Notes: generated by a model not told the origin, from the sequence alone. A DNA stretch of 64,000 bases from Dyella marensis (GCF_900112865.1 NZ_FONH01000006.1:124001-188000), one strand, 5' to 3'; shown: positions 1 through 8,759, counted from the stretch's first letter. Numbers and translations are program-made.

Positions 1-1
1 G

Positions 2-172
2 ACCGCGCCGGCCGCGAACCGCAACCTGGACGAGCCGAGCCGCGAGGCGGTGGAGGCGGCGCTGGACAAGGCGGATGGCGTGGTCAGCCGCGCTGCGCAG
101 GCGCTGGGCTTGTCGCGGCAGGCGTTGTATCGGCGAATGGAGCGGTACGGGTTGGCGACGCAGGCAAGTTGA
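2..172 (+). CDS. NtrC-family response regulator, C-terminal fragment
   Basis: Only the last 56 codons are in the window; the 5' part lies upstream. The visible protein ends in a Fis-type helix-turn-helix (VSRAAQALGLSRQALYRRM), the DNA-binding end of sigma-54-dependent response regulators. In this family the missing part normally has a receiver and an AAA+ sigma-54 activator domain; that is family knowledge, not seen here. A sensor kinase of NtrY type is encoded 510 bases downstream on the same strand, so the two probably form one two-component system, separated by a palindromic repeat and a small exported protein gene. A stand-alone Fis-like protein is possible but less likely. Confidence 0.75.
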   Translation, partial: TAPAANRNLDEPSREAVEAALDKADGVVSRAAQALGLSRQALYRRMERYGLATQAS

Positions 173-187
173 GCCCGCACAGCTTGG

Positions 188-281
188 CGTAGGTTGGGGT
201 GAGCCGCAGGCGAACCCCAACGTGGCGAAGTGCATGACCGTGCCGATGTTGGGGTTCGCCTGCGGCTCACCCCAACCTACG
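188..281. repeat. palindromic repeat family A, copy 1
   Basis: Two 34-base arms (188-221 and 248-281) are perfect inverted copies of each other around a 26-base spacer. Each arm begins CGTAGGTTGGGGTGAGC and can itself fold, because GTTGGGGT is answered by ACCCCAAC. This is the architecture of paired REP sequences (REPIN). Four further copies occur in the window, all between genes. No REP-associated transposase is visible here. Confidence 0.9.
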
Positions 282-366
282 CGGCGAGGCCATGCCTAAA
301 GATGGTTGCCCGCCGTGCCTGCCGCATATCAAGATGCCGCGATCCAGGCTCCCCGGGGAAACGATC

Positions 367-681
367 ATGCGTCGATGGATGATGTTGGGAATCACGGCCG
401 CCTTCGCGACGGCAACGGCCCATGCGCAATCCGCCCAGCAGGCCAGCGACAGCTGGGAGCGCCCCGCGGCTGCATCCAGTGCCAGCTACGGCAGCAGTCC
501 TGCCACGACCTCGCGCGACGGCCACAGCGCGTTCCGCTTCAAGGGCGACGACAAGACCGCCGAGCCGCGCTTCCGTGTCGGCGGGACGACGCAGCGCGGC
601 AGTGGCCGTCCGCAGGCGAACTGCGACCCTGCCAACGCCGCCTGCCGGCAGGCGCAGACGCGTCCCGGCCAGGGTTCCTGA
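367..681 (+). CDS. small exported protein coupled to sensor kinase
   Basis: A 104-residue protein with a clear Sec signal peptide (MRRWMMLGITAAFATATAHA, cleavage after AHA). The mature part is short, rich in Ser, Ala, Gly and Gln, has two cysteines (NCDPANAAC) and no recognisable domain. I chose the ATG at 367 because it gives a clean signal peptide after a purine-rich GGGGAAAC; an upstream in-frame ATG at 292 would hide it. Its stop codon (679-681) touches the GTG start of the downstream kinase, so the two are probably translationally coupled. Being periplasmic, it might influence kinase sensing, but this is inference from position only. Confidence 0.7.
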   Translation: MRRWMMLGITAAFATATAHAQSAQQASDSWERPAAASSASYGSSPATTSRDGHSAFRFKGDDKTAEPRFRVGGTTQRGSGRPQANCDPANAACRQAQTRPGQGS

Positions 682-2064
682 GTGCTGCGACGCCTCAACA
701 GCCTGCAGGCGCGCCTGGCGCTGCTGCTGTGCGTGGCCTACATGCTGGGCGCGCTGATCTATATCGGCATCACGCTGTGGCCCTTGCCGCAGCTGCTGCA
801 ATGGATGAAGCACGACCTCGGCGTGACCGTGCAGGCGCCGTCGCGGCTGGGCGTGTGGGGCGGGCTGGCGGTGAGCGCGGGCGTGGCGATTCCGCTGTCG
901 ATCTGGCTGGCCGGGCAGGTAATGCATCCGCTCAGCCGCCTGCTGCGCGCGCTGGAGGGCGCGGTAGCCAGTTATCGCGATGGCGACTTCAGCTTTTCGA
1001 TCGCGGCCCGGCGCAATGACGAACTGGGCGAGCTGATCCGCATGCACAACGCGCTGGGCCAGACCTTGCGCGAGCAGCGCCAGAACCTGGCGCAGCGCGA
1101 GCTGCTGCTGGACACGGTGGTGCAGAACACGCCGGTGGCGCTGGTGCTCACCGACGCCAGCGGCCGCGTCACCTACGCCAATATCGCCGCGCGCCATCTG
1201 TTCAACGAAGGGCGCACCCTGCACGGCTTGGATTTCCTCGAACTGCTGGCGGATGCGCCCGATGCGCTGCGCCGTGCGGTGGAAGGCGGCGAGGACGCCT
1301 TGCTGACGGTGGAAATGGACGGCAGCGAGGAGACCTTCCATCTCTCGCAGCGCAGCTTCCGCCTGCAGGGACGGCCGCATCGCCTGCAGCTGTTCCGCCG
1401 CATGACGCGCGAACTGTCGCGGCAGGAAGTGGCGACCTGGAAGCGCGTGATCCGCGTGATCAGCCACGAATTGAACAACTCGCTGGCGCCGATCTCCTCG
1501 CTGGCCCATTCCGGCGCGGAGCTGGCGCGCCGCGGCCAGACCGAGCGCTTGCCCGGCGTGTTCGCCACCATCGGCGAGCGCGCGCGGCACCTGCATGGCT
1601 TCATCGCCGGCTATGCCAACTTCGCCAAGCTGCCGGCGCCGCAGCCGGTGCCGATCCAGTGGCGCCCGTTCCTGGACAGCCTGGCCCTGCACTGCCAGTT
1701 CGGCCTGCAGGGCAGCCTGCCGGAGCAGCCGGGCTGGTTCGACGCGGCGCAGATCGAGCAGGTGCTGATCAACCTGGTGAAGAACGCGCACGAATCCGGC
1801 AGCGCGGAAGACGGCGTGACACTGTCGCTGGCGATCATCGGCCGCGACGTGCGCATCGAAGTGGCCGATCGCGGCCCCGGCATGAGCGAGACCGTGCTGG
1901 CGCAGGCGCTGCTGCCGTTCTATTCGACCAAGCGCTCCGGCACGGGCCTGGGCCTGGCCCTGGCACGCGAGATCGTCGAGGCGCACGGCGGCCGCATCAC
2001 GCTGGCCAACCGCGAACAGGGCGGCCTGCGCGTCAGCCTGCTGCTGCCGCTCAAGCTCTCCTGA
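682..2064 (+). CDS. NtrY-like sensor histidine kinase
   Basis: A 460-residue membrane histidine kinase. Two transmembrane segments (about residues 12-33 and 53-75) flank a very short periplasmic loop; then come a HAMP region, a PAS domain (about 135-230), a HisKA domain with the phospho-acceptor in VISHELNNSLAPISSL (His262), and an HATPase with N box (NLVKNAHES), G1 (DRGPGM) and G2 (GTGLGLALAREI). This HELNN H-box variant is typical of NtrY-type kinases, which pair with NtrC-type regulators, matching the fragment at the window edge. It starts with GTG directly after the preceding stop. The signal sensed is not evident. Confidence 0.9.
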   Translation: MLRRLNSLQARLALLLCVAYMLGALIYIGITLWPLPQLLQWMKHDLGVTVQAPSRLGVWGGLAVSAGVAIPLSIWLAGQVMHPLSRLLRALEGAVASYRDGDFSFSIAARRNDELGELIRMHNALGQTLREQRQNLAQRELLLDTVVQNTPVALVLTDASGRVTYANIAARHLFNEGRTLHGLDFLELLADAPDALRRAVEGGEDALLTVEMDGSEETFHLSQRSFRLQGRPHRLQLFRRMTRELSRQEVATWKRVIRVISHELNNSLAPISSLAHSGAELARRGQTERLPGVFATIGERARHLHGFIAGYANFAKLPAPQPVPIQWRPFLDSLALHCQFGLQGSLPEQPGWFDAAQIEQVLINLVKNAHESGSAEDGVTLSLAIIGRDVRIEVADRGPGMSETVLAQALLPFYSTKRSGTGLGLALAREIVEAHGGRITLANREQGGLRVSLLLPLKLS

Positions 2065-2148
2065 TACCGGGTGACGTCATAACGTAACCGTCCCCTGCGC
2101 AGTCCTCCCCTATACTCCGCGCCATCGTCACGGACAGGAGGTTGGACC

Positions 2149-3099
2149 ATGGGATCGCTTTTAGCGCTGGTGGTCGTGGTGGTTGCGATCATCATGATCG
2201 CCAAGCTGGTGCGCATCGTGCCGCAGGGCTACGAATGGACGGTGGAGCAGTTCGGCAAGTACACGCATACGCTCACGCCGGGCCTGCATTTCCTGATACC
2301 CGTCATGTACGGCGTCGGCCGCAAGGTGAACATGATGGAACAGGTGCTGGACGTGCCTTCGCAGGACGTGATCACCAAGGACAACGCGGTGGTGCGCGTG
2401 GACGGCGTGGTGTTCTATCAGGTGCTGGACGCAGCCAAGGCGGCCTATGAAGTGTCCAATCTGGAACAGGCCGCGCTGGCGCTGGTGATGACCAATATCC
2501 GCACCGTGCTCGGTTCGATGGACCTGGACGAATCGCTGAGCCAGCGCGATGCGATCAATGCGCAGCTGCTGCGCGTGGTCGACGAGGCCACGCATCCGTG
2601 GGGCGTCAAGGTCAACCGCATCGAGATCAAGGACATCGCGCCGCCGCGCGATCTGGTCGATTCGATGGCGCGCCAGATGAAGGCCGAGCGCGAGAAGCGC
2701 GCGCAGATCCTGGAAGCCGAAGGCCTGCGCCAGTCGGCCATCCTCAAGGCGGACGGCGAGAAGCAGTCGATGATCCTCGCCGCAGACGGCAAGAAGGAAG
2801 CGGCGTTCCGCGAGGCCGAGGCGCGCATCCGCCTGGCCGAGGCCGAGGCGCAGGCGACCAAGCTGGTCTCCGACGCGATCGCCAGCGGCGACGTCAATGC
2901 GCTGAACTACTTCGTCGCCAACAAGTACGTCGAGGCGCTGAAGGAAATGGCGCATTCGCCCAACCAGAAGATGCTGCTGCTGCCGGTGGAAGCCACGGGC
3001 ATCATCGGTTCGCTGGCCGGCATTGCGGAACTGGCCAGGGAGTCGCTCGGCCAGCAGCAGGAGAAAAACATGCCGCGCCGCACGCCGCCGCCGGTCTGA
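2149..3099 (+). CDS. SPFH/stomatin-like membrane protein (QmcA type)
   Basis: A 316-residue protein with one N-terminal membrane segment (residues 3-22), an SPFH (prohibitin homology) domain and a long Ala/Glu/Lys/Arg-rich coiled coil (about 175-250, e.g. [17 protein letters not shown]). Stomatin/QmcA proteins form oligomeric rings in membrane microdomains and are linked to membrane protease control. The start has an excellent ribosome binding site (AGGAGG at 2137-2142); a TATACT at 2111-2116 could be a -10 box, without a convincing -35. An NfeD-like gene follows after 29 bases, the usual partner arrangement for SPFH proteins. Confidence 0.92.
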   Translation: MGSLLALVVVVVAIIMIAKLVRIVPQGYEWTVEQFGKYTHTLTPGLHFLIPVMYGVGRKVNMMEQVLDVPSQDVITKDNAVVRVDGVVFYQVLDAAKAAYEVSNLEQAALALVMTNIRTVLGSMDLDESLSQRDAINAQLLRVVDEATHPWGVKVNRIEIKDIAPPRDLVDSMARQMKAEREKRAQILEAEGLRQSAILKADGEKQSMILAADGKKEAAFREAEARIRLAEAEAQATKLVSDAIASGDVNALNYFVANKYVEALKEMAHSPNQKMLLLPVEATGIIGSLAGIAELARESLGQQQEKNMPRRTPPPV

Positions 3100-3128
3100 T
3101 GCTGCGGATCTTCTGAAAGGGGTCAGCC

Positions 3129-3575
3129 ATGTTTCCTGATGTCGCAACGCATTATCTGTGGTGGATCGTCGCCCTGGTGCTGATCGGCGCCGAGGTGCTG
3201 CTGCCGGGTTATTTCCTGCTGTGGATCGGCATCGGCGCGGCGGCCACCGGCCTGCTGGCGCTGGTGGCGCCGCTGTCGATGCTGGCGCAGGCGATCGCCT
3301 TCGTGGTGTTCGCCTTCCTCTCCTGCGCGATCTACTGGTATGCGCTGCGTCCGCGCATGCGGCGCACCGAGCAGAGCGAGTCGCGGCTCAACCGCCGCGG
3401 CGAGCAGAACATCGGCCGGCAGTACGTGCTGGCCGAGGCCATCGTCAACGGCCGCGGCAAGGCCCGCGTGGGCGATGGCCTGTGGCTGGTGAACGGGCCG
3501 GACCTGCCGGCGGGCACGACGGTCGAGGTGGTGGCGGTGGAGGGCAATACGCTGCTGGTGAAGCCGGCGGCGTGA
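3129..3575 (+). CDS. NfeD-like membrane protein
   Basis: A 148-residue protein with three closely spaced hydrophobic segments in the first 75 residues (WWIVALVLIGAEVLLPGYF, then LLWIGIGAAATGLLALVAPL and beyond), followed by a soluble C-terminal OB-fold-like domain with the typical beta pattern GQYVLAEAIVNGRGKARVG-like and a VEGNTLLVKP ending. This is the short NfeD form lacking the ClpP-like protease part. Directly downstream of the SPFH gene, it most likely acts with it in a membrane complex. The ribosome binding site GAAAGGGG precedes the ATG. Confidence 0.88.
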   Translation: MFPDVATHYLWWIVALVLIGAEVLLPGYFLLWIGIGAAATGLLALVAPLSMLAQAIAFVVFAFLSCAIYWYALRPRMRRTEQSESRLNRRGEQNIGRQYVLAEAIVNGRGKARVGDGLWLVNGPDLPAGTTVEVVAVEGNTLLVKPAA

Positions 3576-3650
3576 CGCAGCGCCGGTCCGCGCACGCATT
3601 CGGACGGCCAAACGTATTCAAGCCTGCCGCTTCCGGGTAAGAATGCGCGG

Positions 3651-4961
3651 ATGAGCTTCCCGCCTTCTTCCCCGACCGGTTTCGCCTCGCCGACGCAGCC
3701 GGCGCCGAACCAGTTCGCCACCGCGGCGTTGAATACGCGCATCGCCTTCCTGGTCGAGCTGGCGCGGCGGCTGCATCAGTACGGTACCTCGGCGCCGCGC
3801 CTGGAGACGGCGATCGCCGGTTCGGCCACGCGCCTGGGGCTGGCCGCCGAAGTGTGGTCCAGCCCGACCGCGATCATCATTTCCTTTTCCGACCAGGCGC
3901 AGGGCGACGACGGCGTGGCCCAGGTCACCCAGGTGATGCGCCTGCCGCCGGGCGACGTCCATCTCGCGCGCCTGTGCCAGGCCGACCTGATCGCCGACCA
4001 GGTGATCGCCGGGCAGATCGAGCTGCGCGAAGGCTTTCGCCTGCTGCGCGAACTCGGCCGGCCGGATACGCGCCGCGCCCAGGCCGGCGTGATCGCCAGT
4101 TACGGACTGGCCGCGGCCAGCATCGTGGCGCTGCTGCTGCACAGCTCCTGGGCCGACCTGCTGACCACCGCGGTGATCGGCCTGATGATCGGCACGATCA
4201 GCGTGCTGTCCGCCACGCGTCCGCGCCTGGCGGTGGCGAGCGAGGCGATCTGCGCGCTGGTCGGCACCATCTTCGCGATCCTGGTCAGCGCGCTGGTGGT
4301 GCCGCTGGCGATCAAGTCGGTGATCCTGGCCGGCCTGATCATGCTGATGCCCGGCATGGCGTTGACCACCGCCGTGCGCGAGATTTCCAGCCAGCATCTG
4401 GTCGCGGGCATGGCGAGAATGGGCGGCGCGCTGGCCACCTTGCTCAAGCTCACCTTCGGCACCGTGGCCGGAGCACAGCTCTGCGCGGCGGTTGGCATCT
4501 ACCCGCGTGATTTCTCCTTGCCGCCGCTGCCGGCCTGGACCGAGCTGCCCGCGCTGCTGGTGGCCGCGATCGCGTTCGCCATGGCGTTCCGCGCGGCGCG
4601 GCGCGACTGGCCGGTGGTGATGGGCGCTGTGGTGGTGGGTTATGTGTCCACGCGCTGGGGCGGCCTGGTTGCGGGTCATCTGCCGGCGGCGCCGTTCGGG
4701 GTGTTCCTGGGCGGTTTCCTGCTCGGTGCGCTGTCGAATGCGTATGCTCGGTTTGCGCATCGGCCGGGCGCGGTGGTGCGCGAGCCGGGGATTATTTTGC
4801 TGGTGCCGGGCAGTGTGAGTTTCCGCAGTGTGTCGTATCTGCTGGAGCGCGATACGGTGCTGGGTTTCGATACTGGCGTATTGCTGGTGACGTTGTTGAT
4901 TTCGCTGGTGGCGGGGTTGCTGTTCGGCGATCTGCTGGTGGCGCCGAGGCGCTCGCTGTAG
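3651..4961 (+). CDS. ThrE-family threonine/serine exporter
   Basis: A 436-residue polytopic membrane protein. The N-terminal soluble stretch (LVELARRLHQYGTSAPRLETAI) and the following membrane block match the DUF1212/YjjP half; the last 150 residues form the DUF3815/YjjB half, so both halves of the two-component YjjP/YjjB exporter are fused as in Corynebacterium ThrE. About ten hydrophobic segments are visible between residues 145 and 430. The family exports threonine and serine using the proton motive force. It appears to be a single-gene unit, followed by repeat sequence. Substrate specificity is assigned by family only. Confidence 0.85.
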   Translation: MSFPPSSPTGFASPTQPAPNQFATAALNTRIAFLVELARRLHQYGTSAPRLETAIAGSATRLGLAAEVWSSPTAIIISFSDQAQGDDGVAQVTQVMRLPPGDVHLARLCQADLIADQVIAGQIELREGFRLLRELGRPDTRRAQAGVIASYGLAAASIVALLLHSSWADLLTTAVIGLMIGTISVLSATRPRLAVASEAICALVGTIFAILVSALVVPLAIKSVILAGLIMLMPGMALTTAVREISSQHLVAGMARMGGALATLLKLTFGTVAGAQLCAAVGIYPRDFSLPPLPAWTELPALLVAAIAFAMAFRAARRDWPVVMGAVVVGYVSTRWGGLVAGHLPAAPFGVFLGGFLLGALSNAYARFAHRPGAVVREPGIILLVPGSVSFRSVSYLLERDTVLGFDTGVLLVTLLISLVAGLLFGDLLVAPRRSL

Positions 4962-4994
4962 CGCCGTCTCTTCGCGGCGCTTCGCTGCTTTGCT

Positions 4995-5029
4995 CCCTCT
5001 CCCTTCGGGGAGAGGGTCGGGGTGAGGGG
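4995..5029. repeat. partial CCCTCTCCC palindromic repeat (family B)
   Basis: CCCTCTCCCTTCGGGGAGAGGG is a compact palindrome followed by a GGGTGAGGGG-like tract, the same outer module that flanks the longer family B elements near 8.2, 31.5 and 39.6 kb. The central CGGGCGGAGCG module is missing, so this is a partial copy. It follows the ThrE-type gene and could also stop transcription as a GC-rich hairpin, but no T run follows. Confidence 0.7.
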
Positions 5030-5084
5030 CCGGGGCTCGCCCAACCGTTTCTGCTTTAGTGGTGCAACCGGCGCTCTTCACTCG

Positions 5085-5540
5085 TCATCCCGGCGCAGGC
5101 CGGACGAGCGCGTAGCGCGAAGAACGCCCGAAGGGCGGCCCCGAAGGGGCGAGCGAAGCGAGTCATCCAGTAACGACCACGCTCGATGGTCGCGTTGCGC
5201 GGAGCTTGTCTCGCCTATGGCGAGGGTTTCGTGCCGCTGCCGCGCCCGAGTTACTTTCTCTTGCTTGCCCAAGAGAAAGTAACCAAAGAGAAGGGCACCC
5301 TGCACGGCGCCCTCCGCAGCTGAAGCTGCTGCGGGTACGTGAGGGCTGGCCGGGCTTTTTGACGGGACATCCATGTCCCGTCAAAAAGCGAGGACTCCTG
5401 TCCTCGCCCCCTTCGGGGCCTGATCGTCCAGCCCTCACCGCCGCGCCAAGGGGGGAGATCAAGAGCAACATCAGAAGCCAGAGCCAGAGCAAAGCGCACA
5501 AGCGGAACGCCGCGGCTTTGCCGCGGGCTATTCATTAGCG
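5085..5540. repeat. composite intergenic repeat made of hairpins
   Basis: This stretch carries no convincing gene; its open frames are low-complexity and occur on both strands. It is a chain of perfect short palindromes: CGCCCGAAGGGCG and GGCCCCGAAGGGGCG-like stems near 5125-5150; TTACTTTCTCTTG at 5251-5263 with its inverse at 5270-5282; a 17-base stem at 5354-5370/5373-5389 with a two-base loop; GAGGACTCCTGTCCTC near 5391; and CCGCGGCTTTGCCGCGG near 5512. Similar TTACTTTCTCTT...AAGAGAAAGTAA blocks are, from memory, common between genes in Xanthomonadaceae, so this is likely a dispersed repeat, present once in this window. Confidence 0.6.
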
Positions 5541-5632
5541 TCGAGTCGCTATTAATGGAATGGAGTGAGCGGGTCTTAATGCGGTCGTGATGTTTGGTGT
5601 TGCATAAACGACGCACTGCCAATCACCGCGCC

Positions 5633-5665
5633 GAGAAAAAGAAACGCCGGCACAAGGCCGGCGTT
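5633..5665 (-). terminator. rho-independent terminator of hns
   Basis: A perfect 9-base stem (AACGCCGGC at 5643-5651, loop 5652-5656, GCCGGCGTT at 5657-5665). Read on the minus strand it is followed by TTTCTTTTTC, a classical U-rich tail, 25 bases after the hns stop codon. Confidence 0.88.
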
Positions 5666-5689
5666 TTCCATTCGACTGAGCCGAAGGAT

Positions 5690-6019
5690 TCAGATCGCCA
5701 GATCCTTTTCCTTCTTGCCGGCCTTCAGCGCGTCGTTGAACCAGCGCGGGCGCTTGCCGCGGCCGGACCAGGTCTGTTCCGGGTCGGCGGGGTTGCGGTA
5801 TTTCGGCGGGACGATACCGCCGCTCTTGCGCGGGCCCTTGACCGCGCGGCCCTGGCCGAATACGTCGTCGAAGGCGAAGCCTTCGGCCTTGATCAGGGCA
5901 TGGATCTTTTCACGCAGCTTGACGACTTTATCCTTGCGCAGTTCGGTCTGGCGCGACTGCGCCTTCGCGATCAGGTCGTTGAGCTGGTTATGGTTGAGAT
6001 TCTTGATATCGACAGCCAT
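5690..6019 (-). CDS. hns: H-NS family nucleoid protein
   Basis: A 109-residue histone-like nucleoid structuring protein. The N-terminal half (KNLNHNQLNDLIAKAQSRQT onward) is the helical oligomerisation region; the C-terminal half has the H-NS DNA-binding signature (YRNPADPEQTWSGRGKRPRW). I use the ATG at 6019 because GGGAGTAGTC precedes it; the in-frame ATG at 6052 would add 11 unconserved residues. H-NS binds AT-rich DNA and silences acquired genes, a relevant host factor for the AT-richer toxin tail at the end of this window. It is monocistronic with its own terminator. Confidence 0.92.
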   Translation of the reverse strand: MAVDIKNLNHNQLNDLIAKAQSRQTELRKDKVVKLREKIHALIKAEGFAFDDVFGQGRAVKGPRKSGGIVPPKYRNPADPEQTWSGRGKRPRWFNDALKAGKKEKDLAI

Positions 6020-6041
6020 GACTACTCCCGGGTGACGAGCC

Positions 6042-6071
6042 ATTAAAGGCATTATGTTGTTTTAGGTGCAA
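6042..6071 (-). promoter_or_regulatory. candidate hns promoter
   Basis: On the minus strand TTGCAC (6071-6066) is followed after 18 bases by TTTAAT (6047-6042), giving a start about 15-20 bases upstream of the hns ATG. This is a plausible sigma-70 promoter by spacing and sequence, but unproven. Confidence 0.4.
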
Positions 6072-6132
6072 CGCAGCTTAGGCGTATTGCGCCGGGGATT
6101 CTGGATGATTCGATCGCGAATTGCAAAATCCG

Positions 6133-6218
6133 CCGGTTAATTCCCGGTAATACGCCAGCGAAAGCTTTCGTGGCCATTATTCAGCGGATTCCTATTAAGA
6201 AAGGGGGTAATTAACCGG
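6133..6218. repeat. inverted repeat in AT-rich hns upstream region
   Basis: CCGGTTAATT at 6133-6142 is exactly inverted at 6209-6218 (AATTAACCGG), each next to an AATACG or similar block. The 6070-6235 stretch holds no gene and is richer in A and T than its surroundings. It lies upstream of hns, so it could be an autoregulatory H-NS site or an operator; that is inference. Confidence 0.45.
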
Positions 6219-6281
6219 CAATACGGTAGGGAATGGCTTACCCCATCCCGAATCTGGCCCGAATCCTGCGAACTGTTTCGC

Positions 6282-6308
6282 AAAAAAACGGCCGCGCAGG
6301 GCGGCCGT
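6282..6308 (-). terminator. rho-independent terminator of proS
   Basis: Stem ACGGCCGC (6288-6295), loop GCAGG, GCGGCCGT (6301-6308); on the minus strand the hairpin is followed by TTTTTTT. It lies 27 bases beyond the proS stop codon. Confidence 0.9.
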
Positions 6309-6335
6309 TCTTCATCGGATGGACAGCGTGGGCTT

Positions 6336-8033
6336 TCAGCCGAGCAGGGCGAACAGCTCCGCGCTGTCGATATTGCGGCTTTCCGCGGCGTTGCGCGCCC
6401 GGTATTCCAGCGTGCCGGCGGCGACGCCGCGTTCGCTGACCACCACGCGGTGCGGGATGCCGATCAGTTCCATGTCGGCGAACATCGCGCCGGGGCGCAG
6501 GCCGCGATCGTCCAGCACCACCTCGATGCCGCGCTCCTGCAACTGGGCGTAGAGCGTCTCGGCGGCCTGGGTCACCTCGGGCAGGCCCTTGGGATTGATC
6601 ATGCACACGGCCACGCGCCAGGGCGCCATCGCCTCCGGCCAGAGGATGCCGGCCTCGTCGTGGCACTGCTCGATGGCGGCGGCGACGATGCGGCTGACGC
6701 CGATGCCGTAGCAGCCCATCAGCATCACCTGGGCCTTGCCGCTCTCGTCCAGCACGGTGGCCTTCAGCGCCTCGGCGTACTTGCCGCCGAGCTGGAACAC
6801 GTGGCCCACCTCGATGCCGCGGCCCATGCGCAGGCTGCCCTTGCCGTCCGGCGAAGGGTCGCCCTCGACCACCTTGCGGATGTCCTCGACGCGGGTGACG
6901 CGGGCGTCGCGCTCCCAGTTGGCGCCGCTGTAGTGGGTGCCGTCCTGGTTGCCGCCGCAGATGAAGTCCGCCAGCACGGCGGCGCTGCGGTCGACGATCA
7001 CGGGGATCTCGGCGGGCAGGCCGACCGGGCCGATGAAGCCGGGGCGGGTGCCGGTGACGGCGAGGATCTCCGCCTCGGTGGCGAGCGCCGATTCGCCGGG
7101 CATCTCGGCCAGCTTGCCGGCCTTCACTTCGTTGACCTCGTGGTCGCCGCGCACGCACAGCGCGACCAGGCCCTTGCTGCCCTGGACCAGGATGGTCTTG
7201 ACGCACTGGCTGGGCTCGACCTTGAGGAAGGCGGCGACGTCTTCGATGGTCTTCTGCGTGGGCGTGTCGACGCGCTCGAGCTCGGCGGCCGGCGCGGGAC
7301 GCGAGGTGGTCGGCGCCAGTGCCTCGGCCTTCTCGATATTGGCGGCGTAATCGGAACCGTCGGAAAACACCAGCGCGTCCTCGCCGGCATCGGCCAGCAC
7401 CTGGAACTCGTGGCTGGCATTGCCGCCGATCGCGCCGGTGTCGGCCTGCACCGCGCGGAACTTCAGGCCCAGGCGGCTGAAGATGCGCGTGTAGGCGTCG
7501 TACATCGCCTGGTAGGTCTGGCCCAGCGAGTCCTGGCCGAGATGGAAGGAGTAGGCGTCCTTCATCACGAACTCGCGCGCGCGCATCACGCCGAAGCGCG
7601 GGCGGATCTCGTCGCGGAACTTGGTCTGGATCTGATAGAAGTTGACCGGCAGCTGCTTGTAGCTCTTCAGCTCGTTGCGTGCGAAATCGGTGACGACTTC
7701 CTCCGCGGTGGGCGCGTAGCAGAACTCCTGCTCCTTGCGGTCCTTGATCTTCAGCAGCTGGCCGCCGAATTTCTGCCAGCGGGTGGTCTCTTCCCACAGC
7801 TCGCGCGGCTGGATGGTCGGCATCAGCATTTCGATCGCGCCGGCGCGGTCCATTTCCTCGCGCACCACCTGTTCCACCTTGCGCATCACGCGCAGGCCCA
7901 GCGGCGCCCAGGTGTACAGGCCGGCGGCGAGCTTGCGGATCATGCCGGTGCGCAGCATCAGCTGATGGCTGGCGATCTCGGCGTCGGCGGGCACTTCCTT
8001 GACGGTGGCCAGGTGGTATTGGCTGAGGCGCAT
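6336..8033 (-). CDS. proS: prolyl-tRNA synthetase
   Basis: A 565-residue class II aminoacyl-tRNA synthetase charging tRNA-Pro. The N-terminal catalytic core includes motif 2 ([17 protein letters not shown]) and motif 3 ([11 protein letters not shown], around residue 440); between them lies the bacterial-type insertion (editing) domain, and the C-terminus has the anticodon-binding domain. Length fits the E. coli enzyme (572). The start [10 protein letters not shown] at 8033 matches the family; the open frame extends 65 codons further upstream into a repeat and those residues are not real. No strong ribosome binding site precedes the ATG. It has its own terminator. Confidence 0.97.
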   Translation of the reverse strand: MRLSQYHLATVKEVPADAEIASHQLMLRTGMIRKLAAGLYTWAPLGLRVMRKVEQVVREEMDRAGAIEMLMPTIQPRELWEETTRWQKFGGQLLKIKDRKEQEFCYAPTAEEVVTDFARNELKSYKQLPVNFYQIQTKFRDEIRPRFGVMRAREFVMKDAYSFHLGQDSLGQTYQAMYDAYTRIFSRLGLKFRAVQADTGAIGGNASHEFQVLADAGEDALVFSDGSDYAANIEKAEALAPTTSRPAPAAELERVDTPTQKTIEDVAAFLKVEPSQCVKTILVQGSKGLVALCVRGDHEVNEVKAGKLAEMPGESALATEAEILAVTGTRPGFIGPVGLPAEIPVIVDRSAAVLADFICGGNQDGTHYSGANWERDARVTRVEDIRKVVEGDPSPDGKGSLRMGRGIEVGHVFQLGGKYAEALKATVLDESGKAQVMLMGCYGIGVSRIVAAAIEQCHDEAGILWPEAMAPWRVAVCMINPKGLPEVTQAAETLYAQLQERGIEVVLDDRGLRPGAMFADMELIGIPHRVVVSERGVAAGTLEYRARNAAESRNIDSAELFALLG

Positions 8034-8138
8034 GCGGGGGGCGTTCCGGCGGGGTAAAGAAGCCGAGTATAGCGATTCCCGATTAGCGCCGATCCGTCGG
8101 TCGGTAGCGTGTGGTTTCCTCGACCCTCCGAGGCGAGT

Positions 8139-8283
8139 CCTTCTCCCTTCGGGAGAAGGTGGCGGCAGCCGGATGAGGATGCGGGCGGAGCGGTGCGCGT
8201 CACTTGCGCGCTCCGCCCGGACCCTCACCCCAACCCCTCTCTCCCGCAGGGACTACCTTCGGGTCGCCGACGGGAGAGGGGCT
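8139..8283. repeat. palindromic repeat family B, copy 2
   Basis: Outer modules CCTTCTCCCTTCGGGAGAAGG and CCCTCTCTCCCGC...GGGAGAGGGG surround a central GCGGGCGGAGCG / CGCTCCGCCCG inverted pair, joined by GGTGGCGGCAGCCGGATGAGG and CCCTCACCCCAACCCC. The same modular order recurs near 31.5 kb and, inverted, at 39.6 kb. It lies between proS and a DUF4124 gene and encodes nothing credible. Confidence 0.8.
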
Positions 8284-8306
8284 TCACGTTATGGTGGCCG
8301 GGCGGC

Positions 8307-8759
8307 TTACTCGTTCGGGCAATACTGCTTGTACTGCGCCTCGGCGGTGCTCTGCTGCTGCTTGCGCTGCGCGTCGTCGAGCACCTTGGCCTGGTTGCCT
8401 TCCTGCACCACCACCGGCTTCTTGTCGCGCAGGATGTCCAGGTTGCCCTTGAGCGTGCCGCAGAGCTTCTTGCGGTTTTCCGGCGTATCGGCCACCGGTG
8501 CCTGGGCCGGCGCCTCGGCGGAGCCGGTGGTCTGCTCGCGCGCGCTGCCGGACCTGGCCGGCTGGGGCGCCTCGGCGCTTGCCTGGGTGCCGCCGGTGAG
8601 GGTGATCTTCTTGGAGGTGCTGCCCTTGGGCGGCGGGGTGTCGGAGTAGTGCACGGAGCCGCTGGCGTCGGTCCATTTGTAGACCTGCTGGGCCGCGGCC
8701 GGCAAGGCGAAGGCCAGGGGGGCGAGCAGCAGGGCGGCGGCGATCAGCGGGCGACGCAT
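8307..8759 (-). CDS. DUF4124 exported protein
   Basis: A 150-residue protein with a signal peptide (MRRPLIAAALLLAPLAFALPAAA) followed at once by the DUF4124 signature QVYKWTDASGSVHYSDTPP. The rest is a low-complexity linker and a Gln/Lys-rich helical tail ending in YKQYCPNE. DUF4124 proteins are common periplasmic proteins in gamma- and betaproteobacteria with no defined activity. Start chosen at 8759, where the signal peptide begins; the frame continues upstream without family support. It faces pssA divergently. Confidence 0.8.
   Translation of the reverse strand: MRRPLIAAALLLAPLAFALPAAAQQVYKWTDASGSVHYSDTPPPKGSTSKKITLTGGTQASAEAPQPARSGSAREQTTGSAEAPAQAPVADTPENRKKLCGTLKGNLDILRDKKPVVVQEGNQAKVLDDAQRKQQQSTAEAQYKQYCPNE

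Noticed and set aside
4995-5029. Rho-independent terminator after the ThrE-type gene
   Set aside because: The hairpin is strong but has no T run and is shared with the family B repeats, so I list it as a repeat.
5022-5622. Several overlapping ORFs of 80-125 codons on both strands between ThrE and hns
   Set aside because: They overlap each other on both strands, consist of Arg/Pro/Ser-rich sequence and follow the hairpin repeat; no ribosome binding site or signal peptide supports them.
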